From Hetaerina americana (Eukaryota > Arthropoda > Insecta > Odonata > Calopterygidae): a DNA stretch of 64,000 nucleotides. The notes under the pieces are model-generated. The model ran no database searches and was not told the DNA's origin. It saw nothing but the letters and a program-made list of their open reading frames with translations. The stretch lies in NCBI GenBank assembly GCA_022747635.1, contig JAKTNV010000010.1, forward strand, positions 42,494,527-42,558,526. Direction: 5' to 3'. Position numbers and translations under genes: made by a program. Of the stretch, positions 1 through 11,482 are shown piece after piece (positions within the stretch are counted from its first letter, which is position 1; each line of letters opens with the position of its first letter).

Positions 1-2189
1 TTATTATTTTTTTTTGCTTGGAAGAATTCACTTTTTGAACGCTTGTAATGATTTCGGATGGATAGTCTTTGTCCGCTGCTGTTTTGTTAGAATGCTCTTG
101 AAAAATAGTACGAAAGGCTATGCAACTCATTTAATCAAAGTGAATGCCTTTTACACTATTTATTATCTTATAATATATATATATATATAAATAAATATTT
201 ATATAAATGTTCATTCTGAATGCTACAATATATCATCAGATTCATATTCAAAGGGATAATCAAATAATCGGTATTCTCAGTGATAAGGTGCATTTTTGCT
301 TCTCTGCAGACTCTCAAGCCTCGCCTTTGCGTTTTAAGTGATCTGAAGGTTAGCTACGTTTTATAAAGAGAAAATTGGCATTAAAAATATTAGAGCAGTC
401 CAGCAGTAACCGCGAACCAGCAACTGTGATTAACAGTGTGTCCTTAGGCATTCCAAGCATAAGACTTGTGCTTGAAATTTTTTATTGCTATTTTTGCATA
501 TGAACATTCAGAAAAACGCTCAATAACTGAATGAACCCCGTAAAATCGTCGCGGGCTGCAATTTTAGAATTTATTCCTCATTGGAAACCTGAGGGCGTTG
601 GAAAGTTTATATTTGAAGACGGCTAAAGAAAAGGGCTGGTTTTCCCCTGCATAAACCTTTCCCTCTTTCCTTGTCATCCTGTCCTTTGCTTGGGACACAC
701 ATCCCTTAAGCCATTCTCAATCCCTTGTACAAATCTCAATCTCGGAGAAAAATTCCGTGGCACGTTCTCTTGTCTCTGAGCAAGCCGATCGGCATAGGTA
801 CATCGTAAGCTAAATTTCTCCCTGACTGCTCCCAAGACCATTCTTTGAAGTTGTATGCATATTGTGCAGTGGATAATTACCAATATTTCTCATATTTAAC
901 GGTTACAGCAGTACTTTTGCTGCTTTCTGGATCCCAAAGAGCGAAAAGCGATTTCGCAATGCGGATTCCAGTGACATAAATCCTCCCTTTACAATGCATC
1001 GTTAATATCGGGGATGGGATTAGAGACCCCACGACTTTTGGGCTTGCAAATGAGTGACATGCTAACGCTGCTAGTGTAAAAATATCTTCTTGGTTCCTTT
1101 CTATACCCTGAGACGACAGGAGGTGTCTAATTTAAATATATTTCTTCGCCAGGTTCCTCAATGATTTAAAACACTTATGCATTCGCATTTTGGCTGTGAT
1201 GCAATGAAGGAAGGCTGCCTTCACTATTAGGGAAGTCCTATTTTTGGTATATCGGCATATTAAAAGTCTATCTTTAACACTTAAGGCGTAACCTTAGGAT
1301 AGTTAATGAGTGTCAACGGAAAAGGCGAAAATCTCAAAATCATCAATTGAGCGATGTTTGATTTTTGTTTAATCCGGGCCGAACAGTTTCTAGAAGGTAT
1401 TTAATAATAACCCTCAAGATTTTAAAGTACGCGCTGAAATTAATATCCATCTACAATCAAAGTTGATAGCGAAGTGTTACGGTTTTTAGAAATATTTAGT
1501 TCCACAAATATCACGATCTTTAGATATAATTTGGTATAAAACTTTTTGGCCACTATTTTTTTCTCCAACAAAATACATTTACCATAGGATACATCGGTAC
1601 TTTATTTCATGCTTAAAAATGCATTGAACGCTACTATAGAGTGGATTTTTACATTTATGGTGAATTTTGTTACAACGCTGGAATGAGAAAAGAGGAAGGC
1701 GGAAATTCCATCAATATTTTAACGACGCCATACCACCGAATCTACATCCGAAACTCCGCGCCTATAATCTCGGAGGAATTTTAAGGGGAAGGAAGGAATT
1801 CTCCAAGGTGGTGGAAGCGGGGTGGGGTTGAGATGTGGGTATTTAAATTTTCAAGTAATCTGACCCAGCGAATTCTTTCTCAGATAAAAAAAAATCCCGC
1901 TCTCTTAAAATTCTGATCTAGAACTCCTTGGAATTGGGCATTATGGAAAATTGAAATCGTCTTTAATGCCCTTATTTTAAACATACTGGCTTGAAAATAA
2001 AATATCAATTGATTTTATGCGCGGAGCCGCGTTAAAACCTCTCCTTCAATAAGAGCTACTCTAAGCTTTTCGTTAATGTCAGGATGACTTTTGGCCAAGA
2101 TTTGGCAAAATATATTGTCACCGGAATTATATTAAGAAAGGCGAATTTAATAGTTAATATAAACTTATTATCCATGGTATAATGAATTT
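1..2189. other. AT-rich DNA, nothing recognised
   Basis: I see no convincing exon, repeat family or RNA gene here. There is a short TA run near 172-190. The only open frame (674-883, minus) is short and has no recognisable motif. Confidence 0.5.
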
Positions 2190-2430
2190 GTACACAGAGC
2201 TTTGGACTACTGACCCTGTGGAGGGCTCGGGTTAGATTCCCGCCACGCCTCTGGACACCCTCAGCTCCGCCGAAGCTATGTGATCTTGCGGTTACCAGAA
2301 ATTCCTGGGAAAAAATAGGCACAGGGAAATGAACTGGCCTTCATACTATGATGTGTGAATTTATATATGTAATAAGTTTGATATCTCACGCAGCTCAAGT
2401 TGTTCTCAGGATCATCAACAAATGATAGAG
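2190..2430 (+). repeat. tRNA-derived SINE, copy 1
   Basis: The start resembles the second half of a tRNA-like head: a GGACTACTGACC segment, then a B-box-like GGGTTAGATTCCC. The body contains CTCAGCTCCGCCGAAGCTATGTGAT and CCTGGGAAAA segments that match, in the same order, the copy at 2519-2776 read on the minus strand. After the SINE body comes a segment containing CACGCAGCTCAAGTTGTTCT that is also found near 51680. The copy is diverged and its A box is weak. Assignment to a Pol III SINE rests on the B box and on four similar copies in the window. Confidence 0.6.
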
Positions 2431-2518
2431 ATTAGGGAAAATGATTACTTAAAGGATGATCAGTACACTATATACGATATTTATGTATACTATATAAATA
2501 AAAAAAAACCACAAACAC

Positions 2519-2776
2519 AGTAATCAACCCGAAGGTCTGTTTGGTAGGTGATGGTATAGTTCACCTAGAACTAAGCCCGACGGCGAGTGAAATTCACACC
2601 TCAGAGTAGGGGGGCTAGTTCCTTTCCCTGTGCCGGTTATGGTTTCCCTGGAAAACCCGATACTTTCTGGTAACTGGAAAATCACATAGCTGCAGGTGCC
2701 CAGAGACTTGCCCGGGAATGGAACCCGGGACCTTCCGGTCAGTAGTCCAACGCTCTACCCCTGGACTGAACCCCTA
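2519..2776 (-). repeat. tRNA-derived SINE, copy 2
   Basis: Read on the minus strand, the element begins with a good tRNA-like head: GGGGTTCAGTCCAGGGGTAG, then AGCGTTGGACT (A-box region) and GGGTTCCATTCCC (B box). A unique body follows with TATGTGATTTTCCAGTTACC and CAGGGAAACC. It ends near the motif GGTTGATTA, which is shared with the copies at 33845-34115 and 44814-45055. SINEs of this kind are transcribed by RNA polymerase III and moved by a partner LINE; the partner is not evident here. This is the best-preserved copy in the window. Confidence 0.75.
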
Positions 2777-2967
2777 TGTGTGTGTGTGTGTATATAAATA
2801 TTATATAGTATATATAAAAAATACATATATATATATAAAATACATATATATATAAATGTATGTACATATATATATATATATGTACATACATTTATATATA
2901 TATGTATTTTTTTATATTTATACACACATACACACATAGGGGTTCAGTCCAGGGGTAGAGCGTTGGA
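2746..2967. repeat. Long inverted repeat built on a SINE head
   Basis: The 37 bases at 2746-2782 (the 5' end of the minus-strand SINE plus flanking TG repeat) recur perfectly as the reverse complement at 2931-2967. The interior is AT-rich and partly self-complementary, with a second small palindrome at 2854-2893 around ATGTACAT-type sequence. The transcript or single strand could fold into a long hairpin. It may have arisen by inverted duplication of a SINE end plus microsatellite. Confidence 0.85.
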
Positions 2968-3117
2968 TATATATATATTCACCCACGAGCATATATATGC
3001 ATAAATGTATGTATGTATGTATGCATATATACTATGTATTCATACATACATATATATATGCATGAGCTTATATCTACATATTGGTATTTATGTATGTATG
3101 CATAGCATACCTGTATG
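2968..3117. repeat. TA / TATG microsatellite
   Basis: Tracts of TATA and TATG units with interruptions. They form the flank into which the mariner derivative at 3118 is inserted. Confidence 0.85.
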
Positions 3118-3996
3118 CAGGGTCCGTACAATAAGTATCAGGACTGGTTCCAAAAATCAAAATTTATTAGTTATCATTACAGTTACTTAATTCTTCAAAA
3201 TACATTCCTCCTGCATCGATACACCTGTATTTCCGCGCGTCTGCCATTCATCAAATGCCCACTGGAAGTCAGTTTCCAGAATACTGTCGAGAGCCTTTGT
3301 CGTCGCCATTTGAACCGCCTCGATGGAGTCGAACCGATATCCTTTGAGCTCATTTTGAGCTACCCTTTGAGGTAACAACACTGTGGAGAAAATCTTCATC
3401 TTCCTGGACGCAGCCCAAATTTTCTTGCGAAATTTCCACCCGCGACAGTTTTTGTTCTTCGCTCAAGACTTGCGGCACCAGCTTCGTGCACACTTTCCTC
3501 ATCGCAAGACCCTCTGTTACAATGGTGTGGATGGATCCGACTGAAAGGGCGGTCTCCTCACTGATAAGGACGATGGTTAAACGCCTGTCCGAGTCCAAAA
3601 CCTTTTTCACTTTGGCCACCTGAGCATCGGTTCGAGCGTTCGTCGGGTGTCCGATGCGGTGTACGTCTTCGACGAGCTCCCGGCCTTCCTTAAACATTTT
3701 GTGCCACTCAAAAACTTTTGTGCGGCTTAAGGCATCATCCCCATGAGCCTCTTTAGTGAGTTCAAGGATCTCCGATGCGGATTTCTCGAGTTTAACGCAA
3801 AACCTCGCAGCGTAGCGTTGCTCGGCTGTGCGCTCCATGCTGGCGCGACGACACCACAAACATGCTCGAAGGCGACTGAACTGAAGTGCGCCTGAGTGGT
3901 GGGGGACCCCTCTACCAAGCCGTCCGGTCGGAACCCCATCCACCGCTCTGTTGAAGCTACAGCGAACCAGTCACGATACGGATTGTTCGGACCCTG
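3118..3996 (-). mobile_element. Mariner-family element, internally deleted
   Basis: The ends are terminal inverted repeats: CAGGGTCCGTACAATAAGTA at the left, and the reverse complement of the right end reads CAGGGTCCGAACAATCCGTA. The similarity continues to GACTGGTT about 30 bp in. Both flanks are TATG/TATA microsatellite, compatible with TA target use, but an exact TA duplication is not clean on the left. The element is 879 bp, against about 1.3 kb for complete mariners. The coding strand is minus, with the transposase N-terminal region kept and the catalytic centre removed. It is non-autonomous and could be moved only by a transposase supplied elsewhere. Confidence 0.85.
3187..3838 (-). pseudogene. 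Mariner transposase, catalytic core deleted
   Basis: Translation starts at an ATG at 3838 on the minus strand with MERTAEQRYAARFCVKLEKS, the usual start of a mariner transposase. The N-terminal double helix-turn-helix DNA-binding region follows, including VFEWHKMFKEGRE, then the linker LAMRKVCTKLVPQVLSEEQK. After about residue 150 the reading frame breaks. The next recognisable piece, in another frame, is the C-terminal segment ELKGYRFDSIEAVQ. The central DDE/D catalytic region of roughly 140 residues is absent, so this cannot be an active transposase. The N-terminal domain is almost uninterrupted and could in principle bind the element's own ends. The plus-strand ORFs in this interval are shadows. 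Confidence 0.85.
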
Positions 3997-4016
3997 TATG
4001 TATATAGGAGTCTGAC

Positions 4017-4115
4017 CTGAAGAACGCCTCATTGAAGGCCGAAAGCTTACACTTCCTGGAATGTGTGTCCTTTTCGTGTTATCTTTGTGTTCTATTATAC
4101 CATCCAAATGTTATA
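4017..4115 (+). repeat. (TA)n-associated repeat unit with hammerhead-like core, copy 1
   Basis: CTGAAGA at 4017 is followed by a short complementary pair (GCCT...AGGC) and then CGAAAGC ending at 4046. This resembles the CUGANGA-stem II-GAAA core of hammerhead ribozymes, although the spacing between CUGAAGA and the stem is longer than canonical. The unit continues with TGTGTGTCCTTTTCGTGTTA and TTCTATTATACCATCCAAAT, nearly matching the end of the repeat near 35430-35454. A (TA)n tract follows. I infer relationship to retroelements that carry hammerhead-type motifs (for example Penelope-like elements). Ribozyme activity is not shown. Confidence 0.5.
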
Positions 4116-4140
4116 TTTCTTTTGTGAGTGCTTCTTCATG

Positions 4141-4145
<5 letters not shown>

Positions 4146-4194
<49 letters not shown>
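4146..4194. repeat. (TA)n microsatellite
   Basis: An uninterrupted TA dinucleotide tract of about 49 bp, directly downstream of the repeat unit at 4017-4115. Open frames here encode only isoleucine-tyrosine repeats and are not genes. Confidence 0.97.
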
Positions 4195-4199
<5 letters not shown>

Positions 4200-4200
<1 letters not shown>

Positions 4201-4780
4201 TCACACATATACAACGATATGCAGCTGTATATATAGTATACGAGCCTCCTAATCCGTCTATCCGCAAGTGGATGCACGAACTTACGAAGCTTAACGGTTG
4301 CTCAAGCGCTCTATGAATATGTTTATCCTTTGAATAATTTCATGAGAAAATGCAGTAATACCATTAAATGAGTAAATTAAAGGCTGTAAATTCATTTTTA
4401 TGCAGCTTTCATATCGTGTGAAATGAAAAAATACATAGTTTGTCACTATTGATAAAATAATTATCAAGTGGAGCAATCTAAACGAGGAAAGCATGAAATT
4501 CACCTAGTAGATCCTTTGAAATAAAAAATAGTTCTGGGAATATTATGTTGGCACAACTTCGTGACCCTGGAATAATATTCATTGAAAGAGTAATTTTCTT
4601 TTTGTTTATCGGGAAACTTTAAAACTCACGGATCGGGCGCCAAAACCAGAAACATTCTGACCGACGGCTTAGGGTTTTTGCTTTGGATGTTCACCGAGAG
4701 CCAGCGGTTCTCCAATTGAATAAGTGCCCGACTCCGAAGAATGCCTGATACACAATATTCAAATTGCATGGCGGGAATCG
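4200..4780. other. No gene recognised
   Basis: AT-rich sequence without a recognisable coding region or repeat. Confidence 0.5.
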
Positions 4781-4839
4781 GATTACCTTTAATTGCACCA
4801 TAAATCATTTCGAATTTTATCGAGGCATACGGGGAGAGC

Positions 4840-5180
4840 GCGATATATAACTGTCGCTCTCAATTTCGCATTGCCAGAGAGCGATATAGAGGATGGGCGC
4901 AAGTAAGGGCGGGGTCTGCACGGTGGAGACGCGAGGGTGGGTGGGTGTTGGGGTGGGGGGTGGGCAAGAGAGGGGCGGGGCGAATCGGCTTTCATTGCGC
5001 GGCGGCGAGCGAGGGCACTGGCGCTCATAACCGCGAGGAGTGAGGCCCGAGAGCGGGTCCGACAGTCCGCGCGCGCGCCTGTGTGGCCTCGCAATTTATC
5101 TTCCCATGTATCTGCTTTCATGCGCTCCTCCTCCGCACATTATTCTCCCCCTTCCCCGCTCGTAATCCGACTCTCCGGTC
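4840..5180. promoter_or_regulatory. CpG-rich island, possible regulatory region
   Basis: An abrupt rise in GC content and CpG density relative to the AT-rich surroundings, with GGGGCGGGGCG, GCGCGGCGGCGAGCGAG and CGCGCGCGCC. Frames open on both strands (4789-5121 minus, 4937-5422 plus), as expected for stop-poor GC-rich DNA, and neither shows a domain. The sequence could be a promoter or enhancer of a gene outside the window. No transcription start or adjoining exon is identifiable. Confidence 0.35.
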
Positions 5181-6959
5181 CTGAATGCCACCTAGATACT
5201 GCGAGGGGGGCCCCAAAAACCACACGCAAATCTTTCTCGACACATTTTCAATCCCCGCCTGACGCAAAAGTACTTGTTTATTCCATATGTCATCCCTTTA
5301 TGTTTCCCAGTCCCGCACTCACCCACGCGCGAAGTGGTTGCACTTCTCTTACTTCATGCTTGAGAATTCATGTATCATTTTTGTCGTATGCTGTACCTCT
5401 CATCTTCTTACGGCCTTATTAGCGCGCATAGAATATTTTCTTGGGATTTCATTTGTTGAAATTCCCTTGAGCTTCGGTTTCCAAATTCATGATCTAAGTA
5501 TACATACTTAAATTAAATAGTTATAAAAACTCCTCATGAAATTTTTTGGAGAAGCTCGAAGGATTAATAGACATCGACCAATTTTCCTAATAGAGGGAGA
5601 ACCATAGGTGATAGATATTTTAATGGACGAAAAATGTTAATGATTAACGACTGATAAATAAAATCAAAGTTAAACTTTTTTATTCCAAATATTCTGTAAA
5701 TATACATATATTTAATTATTTCAGCCATTAAAATCCCCGCTGTCCTTGCTTCTCCCTCTTGTAGCAATCTTTGTCGAGGTGTATTGATCCTACGGGTATA
5801 ATTAGTTTTATTTTGACGTATTTCATCATGGGACAATTCTACAAAGTTAGGCCTGAAATTAATAATTATAAAAACTGATCAGATCAATCGTATCCTATTA
5901 CGTTGGCAAGGTATCGTTTGCAAAAAAGACAACCCTGAGTCCATGTTTGTTGGAAGACTGGCTTCTTTAAACTCTCCATCGAGTTTATATCATCTTCTCA
6001 GAGAAATTTGATATTATATATCCCATTTCAAACATGCCTGGTGTGTTTAATGATTAGTTATTTAAATAAATTTTGATGATAGCATATTTCCCATTCGAAA
6101 ATGTTTGAGCTAAAGATTTGTTTCCATTTCATAGTTTTGAAGGTGAAATTTCTAAAATTATAATATCTATGGGCTCCAGTGTTGGACAGTGTTTAAACCT
6201 TTCGCCAATGCAAATATGGAGCTACAACAAACATAAGATTTGCTTAGTTGCCTATAGCTTTGGGAATGAGGTCTGTGATACTCTGATCTTGGGGATCCCC
6301 TAAAATAGAGTTACCATGTCGAATTGTAGGAGCTGAAGAGCAAGCGAGAGATGGCTCTCTACACGGCAATGATTTCCCCATCATATCGAGGAGCGACGAA
6401 ATGCCAAAGGGTAAAAACAAAACTCTTGAGCTCTCCTGATGCGCCTCCGTATCGGGATCGCCCTGAATCTCCCCCGGTGGGCGTGCGTGAGCATGCGTAT
6501 ACGCCTAAGCGTTAAATCAAACCGAAAGTATCGTGCGATGGAAGTTGGAAGTTCCGCAGAAGAGGTTTTCTCCTCTTTGAAATAACCTCCATTGTAATTC
6601 CCACACCAGATCCAACTTCCTCGGGTCTCCTACTTGACTCCTCCAGTATCTTTGGCCACATTAACGCACTCAGGCATGATGAAGTAGTGCCCTGATGAAG
6701 ATTATTCTCTCTCTCAAGAGGACTGTCGAGATTTTCATAGCGTAAGTTATAGCCATTTGTGAGAAATCTGGCCATCTCGCTGGCTGTGATCTCAAATACC
6801 ACCTCCACATTCAAGCTAAACAACAAAAAAAAAAATGTCGCTACATTTTGAACGTTGCAGTCCTTGAAAAAAAAATATTGAAAAATCTGCGGAGTAACAG
6901 TGGCAGTAAACAATTCCGAGGTGCACGAAAATGTGCTCCGATGGCATAAATCTCGCGAT
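5181..6959. other. No gene recognised
   Basis: Mostly AT-rich DNA. The small ORFs at 5287, 5564 and 6118 lack recognisable motifs. Confidence 0.45.
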
Positions 6960-7800
6960 CTTAGGTTTCGCATCAGTTGACCGGGGTGGGAGCAAGCGAG
7001 GCGTGGGAGAAGGGAAGAGTAGAATGAAAGTGAAAAAGAGAGGAAGAGGTCGAGGGGCGAGAAATGGCGAATGGAAAAAACGAAAGAAAATCGTTTAAAA
7101 AAAGAGAGGGGGGGGGAGAGATTCTCTCCTTCTGCTGAGGGTCGTAAAGAGAGCGTGGGCGTGGTGCAAAAAAAATACTCGAGTTGGATAGGAGGAAAGG
7201 GATGAGGGAGTGAAGGCTCTGAAGGTGGACTGGATAGGGAGAGAAGGGAGGAGAAAGAATGAAGAGGGTCGAAAAAATATATCGCCTTGGCGGAGATGGA
7301 AAAATGGAAGGGTTGGGGCAGGGAAAAGTGCGAGGGTTGCGGGGAAGGAGAGAAAGGTAGACGGTAGGATACCGGTGAGTGTAGGGTGGTGGAGGAAGGA
7401 GGGAATGGCGAAGTGGAGGATTTAACCTTACAGCCGGCCTGGGGGAGGTGGAGGCAGAAGAAGAGGAAGGGACAGCTGCTGTGAAGATGTACGCTAGATA
7501 TCGCACGGGGAGGCGATCGTGGCGGTGGTTCGGTTCGGCGGACGATCAAGGCGGATAAATGTCTTTAGAAGGAATGCTTGGCGTTCATGTGGGCGCAGAT
7601 ATATGGAGGTGGACGCGGACATTGAGAGGAGAAGAGGGTTGGGTCGCAGGAATGGATGCGAGTGGTCGGTGGAGGGGAGGAGGGGCCGCGATGGTTGTGG
7701 GGAGAGGGAGCCAGGGCTGAAACCGAGAGATCGCCGGAACCTAAATACTCCGCTGCCACCGCAGCCATTTGCCGGGACGTCGCAGAAGGGCGAAACAGAG
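6960..7800. other. GC-rich, strand-asymmetric purine island
   Basis: The plus strand from about 6990 to 7480 is strongly purine-biased (runs such as GAGAGGGGGGGGGAGAGA). The minus strand therefore yields long proline/serine-rich ORFs (6512-7549 and 6973-7506) that I regard as spurious. From about 7500 to 7780 the DNA becomes CpG-richer. The function is unknown; a regulatory or R-loop-forming region is possible. Confidence 0.4.
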
Positions 7801-9495
7801 TGGAATGTACACGTAATTGCACTTTCAAAGAATGAGTGGTCAAGGATTGTGCGAAATATGCTTTCACGAGTAAATATTTTTCCATTTAATTATTTGTATT
7901 CATATTCATTATTTCCATGTATAGTTTTTCGCCCCGCATATTATTTGATGTGGCATAGGTCATAACGATGGATCTCCGCCTTCCAATCGATGCCTCCATT
8001 TTAAGTGCTCATAAAAAAGTGGAGCCCTAGAAATTCCTCACTCATTATAAAATTGCTGTTTTTTGTTTTTGAAGATGAGGGGGCAAGTAACCAAAGTTTA
8101 TGGTAGCTCAATTCTTGTTTGTTTTAAACGGTTATAAACACTGTGTAAAATGAATTATTAGAAAATTGATGGGATTTTAATGTCAGGGACAAAATAACAT
8201 TCTATAAAAGTACATGGGGCATGAAACGATTTGTTGCTTGGTAGTTTTATTGGTTAAAATGAGTTTTTTCATTTACTACCATGATAATCTTCGAACGAAT
8301 TTGAGGTACACATTTCTCTCCTTATTAATAGATTTGATTAACTTCGGAAGGGAAACAGTCCATATGCGCTTAAAGTTTATTCATTGCGTCTCAACAGGCA
8401 CCCCGAGACTCCGCGAAAAGTTATCGAAATATGAAAAAATCTGCTATATATCAGGCGTTTGGATCTATACCAAAAAGGTGGTGGGGCAATGTATGTATGC
8501 GGTGGCATTCGAACTTAACACTGTTTGACTTCTATTACGAAAAAAGTGTACCTTGATTGAGACAAAAAATGGATATCCTAATCCAATCCAATTAAAAATT
8601 GAGAGACAAATCAGACCCTCCATGCTATAATAATGACTTACGTGACTTATTGATTAATGAGCGATCTGGGGATGTGGACGGATCGGAGTGATGTATCAAA
8701 TGGTTCTACATTTAAATTAGGGGTTTTGTTCTGGAGGGTAATAGCATTTCTCACTTGGATGCCATGTTGAAGACATGTTAAGTACAGTACCGCAGCTATT
8801 TGCATCTTACCCAGCGATCCGTCTATATGACGTATGGCAGGGGGTGATAGGTCACCATTCATCAGAGTAATATTTGATTGTTGGTAAACGGCTTTCTTGA
8901 AGTTCTGTTGTTTTTAAAGCTGTTTCCTACTATTATGAACTCAAAATGGACGGGAGAAAAATGATTCCTTTTATTGGCCGGTCTTGAAGGCATTTTAAAT
9001 GTACTTATAGCTGTGATTTCACCTACCAATGTTATGTTAGGCTCGGATTATTCCTCCTGCGTCAGCGTGGGTCTCAAATTATTTATACTTTTATAAAAGT
9101 TTTGGTCGCTTTTATTAGACTGTCTACTACGCGACTCATCAGTCTAATCAGGCCAATCTTCTGGTTGGGTTATCTAATATGTTTTGGCTCTTAAATTCTC
9201 ATGCCTTTGAAAATTACTGAAAATCATTTGGAGATATGAAGTAATTAAAGACGTATGCCTAATTGGATTAAATACTAGCTTGCGTATGTAATGAATCAGT
9301 AATAGATCCGTTAGAGGGAGGAAAATAACAGGCATTATGGATAGAATTTAGGGAATTATGAAGCGTGCGTACAGATAAAGAACTAATTATTGTAATTAGT
9401 AGTATTGTATCTAACAATTTTTTTGTTGTGTTATTTAGGAAATAGAAGTATAGTACAGTGTGCAGTACCAAGGTCAATGAAAAATCGATCATAAC
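7801..9495. other. No gene recognised
   Basis: AT-rich sequence with short ORFs only (8214-8528 plus, 8647-8862 minus), neither recognisable. Confidence 0.45.
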
Positions 9496-9520
9496 CGGGT
9501 AGATTATAACAGGGTAGATC

Positions 9521-11482
9521 ATGCAAAAAGGAATCGTAGATTTCATACCTATAAAATACGTTAAAGCAAATCGCGACCCCAGGTGGTACAATAAAGACGT
9601 TAGAAAAGCCCTCCGAAAGCAGAGAATGCTACACTCTAGGGTAAAGAGGGCAGGCGTGAACACATCATCCCCTGAGAATAAACAATTATGGGACACATAT
9701 AGATCCTCCAAAGTTGAAACCAAAACACAATTACGTAGCGCTTTACTGGACTTTAAACGCAAATTACTTTGCGAGCACTTGGACACTGACCCCAAAGCTT
9801 TCTGGTCATATGTTAGGGAAGTAAATGGGAGTAAACAAACCGTGGCTTGCTTAAGGGATTGTAGCAATATAATTCATACAGACAGTGAGGGTAAAGCTAA
9901 CATCTTAAATTCATTCTTCCAAAGCGTTTTCTCGAATGATGTTGCCACCGCATATCTCCAAGAAACAATACATACTCCACTCATGGAAAAAATAACAGTG
10001 GACCAACAAGGAATTCTAAAATTGCTTAATGAGATTAAACCCAACAAATCCCCGGGTCCCGAAAATATACCAGCTAGGGTGATAAAACATTTAGCTCCAA
10101 ACATTGCCCCGTACCTTGAATTTATATTTAACAAATCCCTCACAGAGTGCAAAGTACCTAAGATTTGGAAAACCGCGCAAATAACGCCTATTTTTAAAAG
10201 TGGTGACAGGGAGGATCCCGGTAATTACAGACCTATATCTCTCACTTCTATCTGTTGTAAAATCTTAGAGCACATAATTGTCAGTTCAATAATGAGACAC
10301 CTTGACAATATTAACTTTTTAAGTGACAATCAACACGGATTCAGGAAAACCCGCTCCTGCGAAACCCAATTAGGATTATTTACACATGATTTACTTGTAT
10401 CTGGTGAGAGAGGTAGGCAAGTGGATGCCATCTTCTTAGATTTTCAAAAGGCATTTGATAAGGTCCCACATGGTAAACTCATTCATAAATTAAAGGTCGC
10501 GGGTATAAACAAGGGCGCTATAAGTTGGGTTAAAGATTTTCTTTCGGAGCGGGAACAGAGGGTAGTCCTTGATGGCGCTAGTTCCGACAGCGTTCGAGTC
10601 ACGTCGGGGGTACCTCAGGGAAGTGTGATCGGGCCGTTACTTTTCTTGATTTTTGTTAACGATTTGAACCGCGAAGTGAAAAGTAACATTAGGATGTTTG
10701 CGGATGACACGGTGATCTATCGGGAGATATCTGGGGATGAGGATCGTTTTATTCTAGCGCAGGATTTAGATTGCATTACTAAATGGTGTTCTAACTGGGG
10801 ATTGACTCTAAATTATAATAAATGTTCAGTGGTAAATTTCTTTAAAAGATCAACGGGATTTGCTTACAAATTAGCTGGAGGTGACCTAGCAGTAGTTGAT
10901 ACGGTAAAATACCTAGGTGTCACATTCACAAAAGACTTAACTTGGGGGACTCACATACGTAAAGTCTGCGGTCAAGCAAATAAAAAATTGGGATTCATTA
11001 GACGCATTGTCGGCAAAAGTGACTCAAAGGTCAAGGAACGTTTTTACCACGCTCTTGTAAGGCCTCATTTAGAATACGCATGCAGCGTGTGGGATCCGAG
11101 TGAAAAAGGTCTCATTCGGGAAATTGAGAAGGTTCAACGACGGGCAGCCCGTTTTGTAAAAATTTCCTACGATAAAACGCAAAGCGTTACCGAAATGCTC
11201 ATGGATTTGGGGTGGGAATCATTAGAAGAGAGACGATTCAATGCAAGACTGAAATTATTAAATAAATTCAGATCCGCATGTTTCAGCACCGAGGTCTCGC
11301 AGATTATTCGTACTCCTACATACATTGGTCGCTTGGATCATGCATATAAAATTCGGGAAATAGATGCCAGGACTAGCCGACTCAAGGACTCCTTCTTCCC
11401 ACGGACAATACGGGATAGCAACTGCAGGGTTATAGATAGTAAAAATTCCACTTGCCACCCTCAGTGTCTAAAAAATAATTAG
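9521..11482 (+). CDS. LINE ORF2 fragment: reverse transcriptase
   Basis: An open frame of 653 codons encodes the reverse transcriptase part of a LINE polyprotein, which copies its own RNA into DNA at a nicked target. Landmarks: linker IKYVKANRDPRWYNKDVRKA near residues 10-30; NYRPISLTSICCKILE (RT motif 2 region); FLDFQKAFDKVPH near 305-317, carrying the first catalytic aspartate (D307); SGVPQGSVIGPLLF at 362-375; FADDTVIY at 393-400, the catalytic aspartate pair; KYLGV at 463-467; and the thumb/C-terminal segment LVRPHLEYACSVWDP. The APE-type endonuclease expected N-terminally is missing, so the copy is not autonomous. The absence of internal stops or frameshifts over 2 kb suggests a fairly recent insertion. 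The antisense ORF at 9268-9867 is a shadow. Confidence 0.9.
   Translation: MQKGIVDFIPIKYVKANRDPRWYNKDVRKALRKQRMLHSRVKRAGVNTSSPENKQLWDTYRSSKVETKTQLRSALLDFKRKLLCEHLDTDPKAFWSYVREVNGSKQTVACLRDCSNIIHTDSEGKANILNSFFQSVFSNDVATAYLQETIHTPLMEKITVDQQGILKLLNEIKPNKSPGPENIPARVIKHLAPNIAPYLEFIFNKSLTECKVPKIWKTAQITPIFKSGDREDPGNYRPISLTSICCKILEHIIVSSIMRHLDNINFLSDNQHGFRKTRSCETQLGLFTHDLLVSGERGRQVDAIFLDFQKAFDKVPHGKLIHKLKVAGINKGAISWVKDFLSEREQRVVLDGASSDSVRVTSGVPQGSVIGPLLFLIFVNDLNREVKSNIRMFADDTVIYREISGDEDRFILAQDLDCITKWCSNWGLTLNYNKCSVVNFFKRSTGFAYKLAGGDLAVVDTVKYLGVTFTKDLTWGTHIRKVCGQANKKLGFIRRIVGKSDSKVKERFYHALVRPHLEYACSVWDPSEKGLIREIEKVQRRAARFVKISYDKTQSVTEMLMDLGWESLEERRFNARLKLLNKFRSACFSTEVSQIIRTPTYIGRLDHAYKIREIDARTSRLKDSFFPRTIRDSNCRVIDSKNSTCHPQCLKNN

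Noticed and set aside
2190..2776. Possible functional tRNA genes
   Set aside because: A and B boxes are present but the heads do not close into a full cloverleaf and are joined to repeated SINE bodies.
6512..7549. 345-codon ORF on the minus strand
   Set aside because: It is the translation of a polypyrimidine tract, rich in serine, proline and phenylalanine, with no domain. The overlapping frame at 6973-7506 is equally open.
9268..9867. 199-codon ORF opposite the LINE
   Set aside because: Antisense to the LINE reading frame and without recognisable motifs.
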